From assembly GCA_914767715.1 (NCBI GenBank), contig OU612067.1, forward strand, positions 22,914,162 to 22,978,161: 64,000 nt of DNA, written 5' to 3'. The notes under the pieces are model-generated. The model had not been told where the DNA came from and made no database searches. It saw only the letters and a program-made list of their open reading frames with translations. This DNA comes from Membranipora membranacea. Lineage: Eukaryota; Bryozoa; Gymnolaemata; Cheilostomatida; Membraniporidae. Shown piece by piece: positions 61,901 through 64,000 of this stretch. Numbering within the stretch: position 1 is the stretch's first letter; every line of letters begins with the position of its first letter. A program made the position numbers and the translations under genes.

Positions 61901-63663
61901 ACCGCACCAGAGCCCGTAGCTACTCGTGGCTCTATGATGATAAGATTCAAGTCAGACAGTGACACTTCGGATGATGGATGGAAGGCTACCTATGTCAAAT
62001 CAGGTAATTGTAGAGAAAAGTGCCGGTTGTCTGCTGTGACTACTCTGATCAAACTTAGAGACCATCGAGATTCATAGACACCAGGCTCACAGAAAAAAGT
62101 TATTGGAATCAATATCAAAGTTATACATAATAGAATCAAAAGCGGTAGCCATTGTGTTGTCAAAAAAAGTAGTACTGGTAGTGTGTAGCTCCACATTTTC
62201 ACGTAAATTAAAAATATTTTCAATTTGTTATGAAGCAATTCTTAGTAAGAAAACATTGGTCTTAATGGCTAGTGTCTCATTACTTTGGCTTATCATGAAA
62301 GCATTAGGAGTTCAACTTTTTCGAAGCGGCAATGATAACACGCTCGAATAAGATGTTTTCCATTGTTACAGACTGCGGCGGTTACCTGAATGATTCATCT
62401 GGTTTATTGAAGAGCCCGACACACCCGGTTGACTATCATCATAACCTGAACTGTACCTGGTTGATTGAGGTGTCGTCTGACCAGGCTGTCAATCTGAGGC
62501 AAGTTTTATTTATGCTGTTTGAACAATGAGCACAACAACACAAACATTGCAGTTTCTGGTTTTCTCTTTGAAGATTCCAAAGTAATGAAAAAGTTTCACA
62601 TTTTAGATTTGAGGAGTTTGATGTTGAATCAAGCGTTAATGGCAACTGCCAGTATGATTACCTAGCTGTATACGACGGCACAACTGTAGATTCGTCCAAC
62701 TTGATTGGTCGATATTGTGGTGACGTGTTACCTGACAACGTGAAGTCTACGTCTAACACCATGACCGTTCAGTTCAAAACAGATGGTAGTGTGGCAAAGG
62801 GTGGATTCAGGGCAGTCTATCAGGAGACTCATGGTAAGATATGATGCCAGAAATATAGAGGGCTACTTATGAGACCTGCATATCTACTTGTCACATTGAC
62901 ATACGATTTGGGAGATACATAACCACTTTTCAATCTTCTGGTAGAAATGCTGTTGGAGCTTCAATGAAATTGTTGATCAGAAAGATTACAAAAGTGTTTT
63001 AAAAATTCATTGTGGCAGATTTTTTCCATGAACAACTTCATCAAATGAATCATCCCATAGCTTAAACCACTGCTGCACACAGCCAAATATGTGTTTATTG
63101 AATCATGTATAGCTCAGAACTAATAAATTGAGGCTGCTATTTCCACATTGTCACCTAATGAGCGAATAATTTGCACAAACTGGTTGTCGAAATTAGGGTA
63201 TGAAATTGATTATCTACTTATCTTATCTTATCTTACTGGTGGAAATTAATGACTTCATCAGCTTGTGCCTATATTTCATGCCCTGATTTTGAAGATCAGT
63301 TTGTGCAAATTATTTGCCCATTAAGTGACAATTCCAGATTAAGTCTCAATTAGTTAATATGGAGCTATACAGATTTCAATGAGCACAAATTTGCCTGAGT
63401 GGCAGCAGTAGCTAAAGGGTAAATCGTTTGAGCATTAACATGTTACTGTTGTAGGCGAGGCTCAGGGATGCGGAGGTAGACTTAACAACACAAGTGGTAC
63501 CATCACACCAGTAATCGGCTCAGATAGCATGTACCTGCCAAATCTGGATTGTGTGTGGACTATAACTGTACCAGATAACAAGGTCATAGCTATTAACTTG
63601 ACCCAGATTGTTATAGAGTCTGGCAGTAGCTCTGATAGTGGATGTGAATATGATGGCCTTGAG
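40260..63663 (+). CDS. Tandem CUB-domain array (cubilin-like); 5' part decayed, runs off right edge
   Basis: Forty-four plus-strand exons encode 22 recognisable CUB domains. Each has the family signs: CGG start, SPxYPxxYP, Cys-x-Trp, YDYxE near the middle, CG in the second half and GF near the end. Domain borders fall almost always at phase-1 introns, and most domains have one internal phase-0 intron after the DYLE block. Disabling or damaging changes: TAG 44931-44933, frameshifts in 46741-46859 and 47675-47852, TGA 50718-50720 and a T-run frameshift at 53346-53350. Domains 10 to 22 are otherwise open. CUB repeats bind protein ligands outside the cell, often with calcium, as in cubilin. No start, membrane segment or stop of the whole gene is visible, and it could be more than one gene. 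Confidence 0.85.
41139..41402. repeat. 12-bp minisatellite, 22 units
   Basis: Twenty-two units of ACCAGTACGCTG (264 bp) with scattered substitutions (CTC for CTG, TCT for GCT). It lies in the intron between CUB domains 1 and 2. Copy 1 has a single unit at the same place (about 13173-13184). Because the unit is a multiple of three, all frames stay open and give spurious QYAD- or LTST-type proteins. Confidence 0.95.
41668..42437 (+). CDS. CUB domain 2
   Basis: Exons 41668-41852 and 42272-42437, open. [41 protein letters not shown]. The usually conserved Gly before FMVTW is Arg (AGG at 42404-42406); copy 1 keeps Gly. Confidence 0.85.
42677..43427 (+). CDS. CUB domain 3 (two key residues lost)
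   Basis: Exons 42677-42864 and 43271-43427, open. The first structural Cys is Tyr (TAT 42685-42687, NYGGNL) and the conserved Trp after the second Cys is Arg (CGG 42769-42771). Copy 1 keeps both but has lost the third Cys. The second half ([16 protein letters not shown]) is normal. Confidence 0.85.
44111..45078 (+). pseudogene. CUB domain 4 (nonsense codon)
   Basis: Exons 44111-44292 and 44889-45078. [16 protein letters not shown] and SCIFDGLS are normal. TAG at 44931-44933 replaces the Lys codon (AAG) seen in copy 1 between MRP and MC. Downstream codons remain open to the phase-1 donor. Confidence 0.85.
44365..44734. mobile_element. MITE with TAGCC ends and 8-bp direct repeats, copy 2
   Basis: Counterpart of the MITE at 18276-18647. 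The GTCTTATG repeats are kept at both edges. Confidence 0.7.
45485..46607 (+). CDS. CUB domain 5
   Basis: Exons 45485-45701 and 46447-46607. The internal intron is phase 2, a few residues after DYVQ, unlike the phase-0 pattern of the neighbouring domains. [44 protein letters not shown]. Open throughout. The Kolobok empty site (46212-46215) is in its intron. Confidence 0.87.
46212..46215. other. Empty Kolobok target site (single TTAA)
   Basis: GCAATTGCTTAAGTATAATA here equals the joined flanks of the element at 20170 and 31338 with one TTAA instead of two. Confidence 0.93.
46741..46859 (+). pseudogene. CUB domain 6 collapsed into one exon, frameshifted
   Basis: The exon begins [13 protein letters not shown], then at about 46783 switches to a different frame that reads [17 protein letters not shown], the end of a CUB domain. 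The middle of the domain and its intron are deleted, and the reading frame stops at TGA (about 46851). The donor GTAAGT is intact. Confidence 0.8.
47675..48269 (+). pseudogene. CUB domain 7 (1-bp deletion)
   Basis: Exons 47675-47852 and 48101-48269. [18 protein letters not shown] and ECIWRITVP are followed by a frame break near 47793-47796 that yields TAA at 47800-47802; the other frame continues [20 protein letters not shown]. The exon is one base short of the expected length. The second half is open ([10 protein letters not shown]). Confidence 0.83.
48656..49733 (+). CDS. CUB domain 8
   Basis: Exons 48656-48837, 49092-49199 and the first part of 49665-49833. [50 protein letters not shown]. 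The last exon runs straight into domain 9 with no intron at the border, the only such case in the array. Confidence 0.87.
49665..50721 (+). CDS. CUB domain 9, ending in TGA
   Basis: Exons 49665-49833 (shared with domain 8), 50100-50197 and 50556-50721. [18 protein letters not shown], an atypical GLCIHDSIR in place of YDYLE, GRYCGDG and GGFSASY. After SKST an in-frame TGA (50718-50720) lies one base before the donor GTAAGA, so either the protein ends here or this is a nonsense codon. Confidence 0.83.
51051..51602 (+). CDS. CUB domain 10
   Basis: Exons 51051-51183 and 51403-51602. [57 protein letters not shown]. The internal intron is phase 2 and lies before the acidic FDIE block. Open. Confidence 0.88.
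51899..52499 (+). CDS. CUB domain 11, lacking the first disulfide
   Basis: Exons 51899-52080 and 52286-52499. The usual CGG is TGG-type (LTGGDMV) and the partner Cys before Trp is Thr (ADHTW), so both cysteines of the first disulfide are gone together. YDYLQ, KICGTNP and GRGFLFNW are normal. A Thr/Pro-rich linker ([14 protein letters not shown]) follows. Confidence 0.88.
52690..53372 (+). CDS. CUB domain 12 (T-run frameshift)
   Basis: Exons 52690-52890 and 53212-53372. [28 protein letters not shown] with a phase-1 internal intron, [16 protein letters not shown]. At the T run 53346-53350 one base appears missing: the frame hits TAA at 53361-53363, while restoring the phase would give FNSNIRP and a phase-1 donor. 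It may be real or a homopolymer error. Confidence 0.82.
53660..54276 (+). CDS. CUB domain 13
   Basis: Exons 53660-53841 and 54127-54276. [32 protein letters not shown] in place of [23 protein letters not shown]. The domain ends at a phase-0 intron, unlike its neighbours. Open. Confidence 0.88.
54667..55536 (+). CDS. CUB domain 14
   Basis: Exons 54667-54854 and 55358-55536. [43 protein letters not shown] with a phase-2 intron inside the acidic block, [16 protein letters not shown]. It begins in phase 0, matching the end of domain 13. Open. Confidence 0.88.
55730..55916 (-). mobile_element. tRNA-derived SINE-like element
   Basis: On the minus strand: CCGTAGCTCAATTGGTGAAG (A box) then GTTTGAATCCCGG (B box), followed by unrelated body sequence. 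It lies in the intron between CUB domains 14 and 15. Confidence 0.65.
55965..56587 (+). CDS. CUB domain 15
   Basis: Exons 55965-56183 and 56438-56587. [27 protein letters not shown], an insertion-bearing middle ([16 protein letters not shown]), [17 protein letters not shown]. Phase-1 internal intron. Several N-x-S/T sites. Open. Confidence 0.88.
56821..57413 (+). CDS. CUB domain 16
   Basis: Exons 56821-57002 and 57245-57413. [62 protein letters not shown] textbook two-exon domain with 1-0-1 phases. Open. Confidence 0.9.
57579..58569 (+). CDS. CUB domain 17, three exons
   Basis: Exons 57579-57680, 58120-58266 and 58411-58569. [14 protein letters not shown], then an extra stretch before QCEWVIEG, then [19 protein letters not shown] and EGFNITYQ. 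All internal introns are phase 1. A (TA)n tract lies just before the second exon. Open. Confidence 0.87.
58805..59716 (+). CDS. CUB domain 18
   Basis: Exons 58805-58926 and 59488-59716. [50 protein letters not shown] and GFSLSYRV. The internal phase-0 intron sits earlier than usual, before the FNLE block. Open. Confidence 0.88.
59927..59999. repeat. Short hairpin related to the TAGCC-type MITEs
   Basis: GATGTGTTGGCTCTGATTGG is paired with its near inverse (CCAGTCAGAGCCAACACATC) around a loop of about 25 bases. It shares the GTGTTGGCTCTGA core with the MITEs at 10147 and 18276. It lies in the intron before domain 19. Confidence 0.6.
60095..60884 (+). CDS. CUB domain 19
   Basis: Exons 60095-60318 and 60749-60884. 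[62 protein letters not shown]. The internal phase-0 intron lies later than usual. Open. Confidence 0.88.
61018..61091. repeat. Short TAGCC-type MITE remnant
   Basis: GTAGCAAATGTGTCTG at one end and CAGAGCCATCACATTGGCTA at the other, related to the ends of the MITEs at 10147 and 18276. It lies in the intron before domain 20. Confidence 0.45.
61305..62003 (+). CDS. CUB domain 20
   Basis: Exons 61305-61460 and 61818-62003. [25 protein letters not shown] (Tyr in place of the Trp), [21 protein letters not shown] with a phase-1 internal intron, GPFCGLT and GWKATY. Open. Confidence 0.87.
61526..61695 (+). mobile_element. tRNA-derived SINE-like element
   Basis: AAGTGGTGCAATTGATAGAG resembles a tRNA A box and TTTTCAATCCCCGG a B box, followed by a non-tRNA body. 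It lies in the intron of CUB domain 20. Confidence 0.55.
62372..62833 (+). CDS. CUB domain 21
   Basis: Exons 62372-62498 and 62607-62833. [39 protein letters not shown] with a phase-2 intron splitting the Arg codon, [25 protein letters not shown]. The intron uses a GC donor. Open. Confidence 0.88.
62499..62606 (+). other. GC-AG intron in CUB domain 21
   Basis: The donor reads GAG/GCAAGT, the strong consensus for a GC donor, and the acceptor TTTTAG. Only this junction joins NL and FEEF in phase. No GT donor nearby gives an open frame. Confidence 0.8.
63141..63335. repeat. Inverted repeat in the last CUB intron
   Basis: Arms 63141-63210 and 63273-63335 are imperfect inverses (TAATTTGCACAAAC against GTTTGTGCAAATTA), with a TCTTATCTTATCTTA run between them. 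Probably a small fold-back MITE. Confidence 0.6.
63455..63663 (+). CDS. CUB domain 22, first exon (gene continues)
   Basis: Exon 63455-63663. [36 protein letters not shown], then donor GTGAGT. The second half lies beyond the window. The remaining 337 bases show nothing recognisable. Confidence 0.87.
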
Positions 63664-64000
63664 GTGAGTTATTGTGACCAAGGATTCAGGCCATAAGCAG
63701 TGCTATAAGTGGACTCTTTTTGTTGTGGGTACTCTAACTCTAACTCTCTGGGTTAAAAGTTGTTTTGAGAAATATTTGCTTTTTCTAGATCAAACTATGC
63801 AGAAATATAGATGTGTAATAGTATGATTGATTTTGTGTCCAAAGAGACAACTTCACACTGTTTTGCGCAGAATCCAGTGTGGACTGTGTTCTAAAGATTC
63901 CCTTTCTATTTTTTTTGTTGGAACTCAGTTCCCACCAGTTCCCACTCGCTCAGAACTCATAAGTCATAAATCGAGTTGATGCTGTTGCTAACTCATCACC

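Overview
The window is eukaryotic, intron-rich, AT-rich DNA from an invertebrate-like metazoan. The evidence is GT-AG introns, extracellular CUB-domain exons, a BRCC36 deubiquitinase gene, a Kolobok-type DNA transposon and many small repeats. Nothing fixes the phylum; a marine invertebrate such as a sponge, cnidarian or other non-vertebrate fits. There are no bacterial-style operons, rRNA genes or CRISPR arrays. Layout: 1-6608 is gene-poor and built largely from diverged copies of a few repeat blocks. From 6609 a large segmental duplication starts. Copy 1 (6609 to about 31696) and copy 2 (34565 to about 46586) each carry a minus-strand BRCC3 (BRCC36, JAMM/MPN+ deubiquitinase) gene followed by a plus-strand run of CUB exons. 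BRCC3 copy 2 keeps open frames and a full JAMM motif in all recognisable exons. BRCC3 copy 1 has a 1-bp insertion and an early stop. The CUB run of copy 1 has stops, frameshifts and a fused exon, and is a pseudogene. An 11,161-bp Kolobok-type transposon (20174-31334) sits in a CUB intron of copy 1, flanked by TTAA. Copy 2 shows the precise empty site with one TTAA (46212-46215). The element has terminal inverted repeats of about 385 bp. On the minus strand it carries a 12-exon THAP-containing transposase, and on the plus strand a separate gene with the cysteine-rich P2X7-receptor C-terminal (ballast) domain. The two genes converge, each starting next to a terminal repeat. From 40260 to the right edge the plus strand is one long tandem array of 22 recognisable CUB domains, most encoded by two exons and bounded by phase-1 introns, resembling cubilin-type secreted or endocytic proteins. 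The left part of the array, inside copy 2 and just after it, has several disabling changes. The right part, from about 51051, is intact except for one T-run frameshift, and the gene runs off the right edge. Most exon calls rest on three things together: family motif, splice consensus and matching intron phase. They were made by reading the sequence, with no database search.
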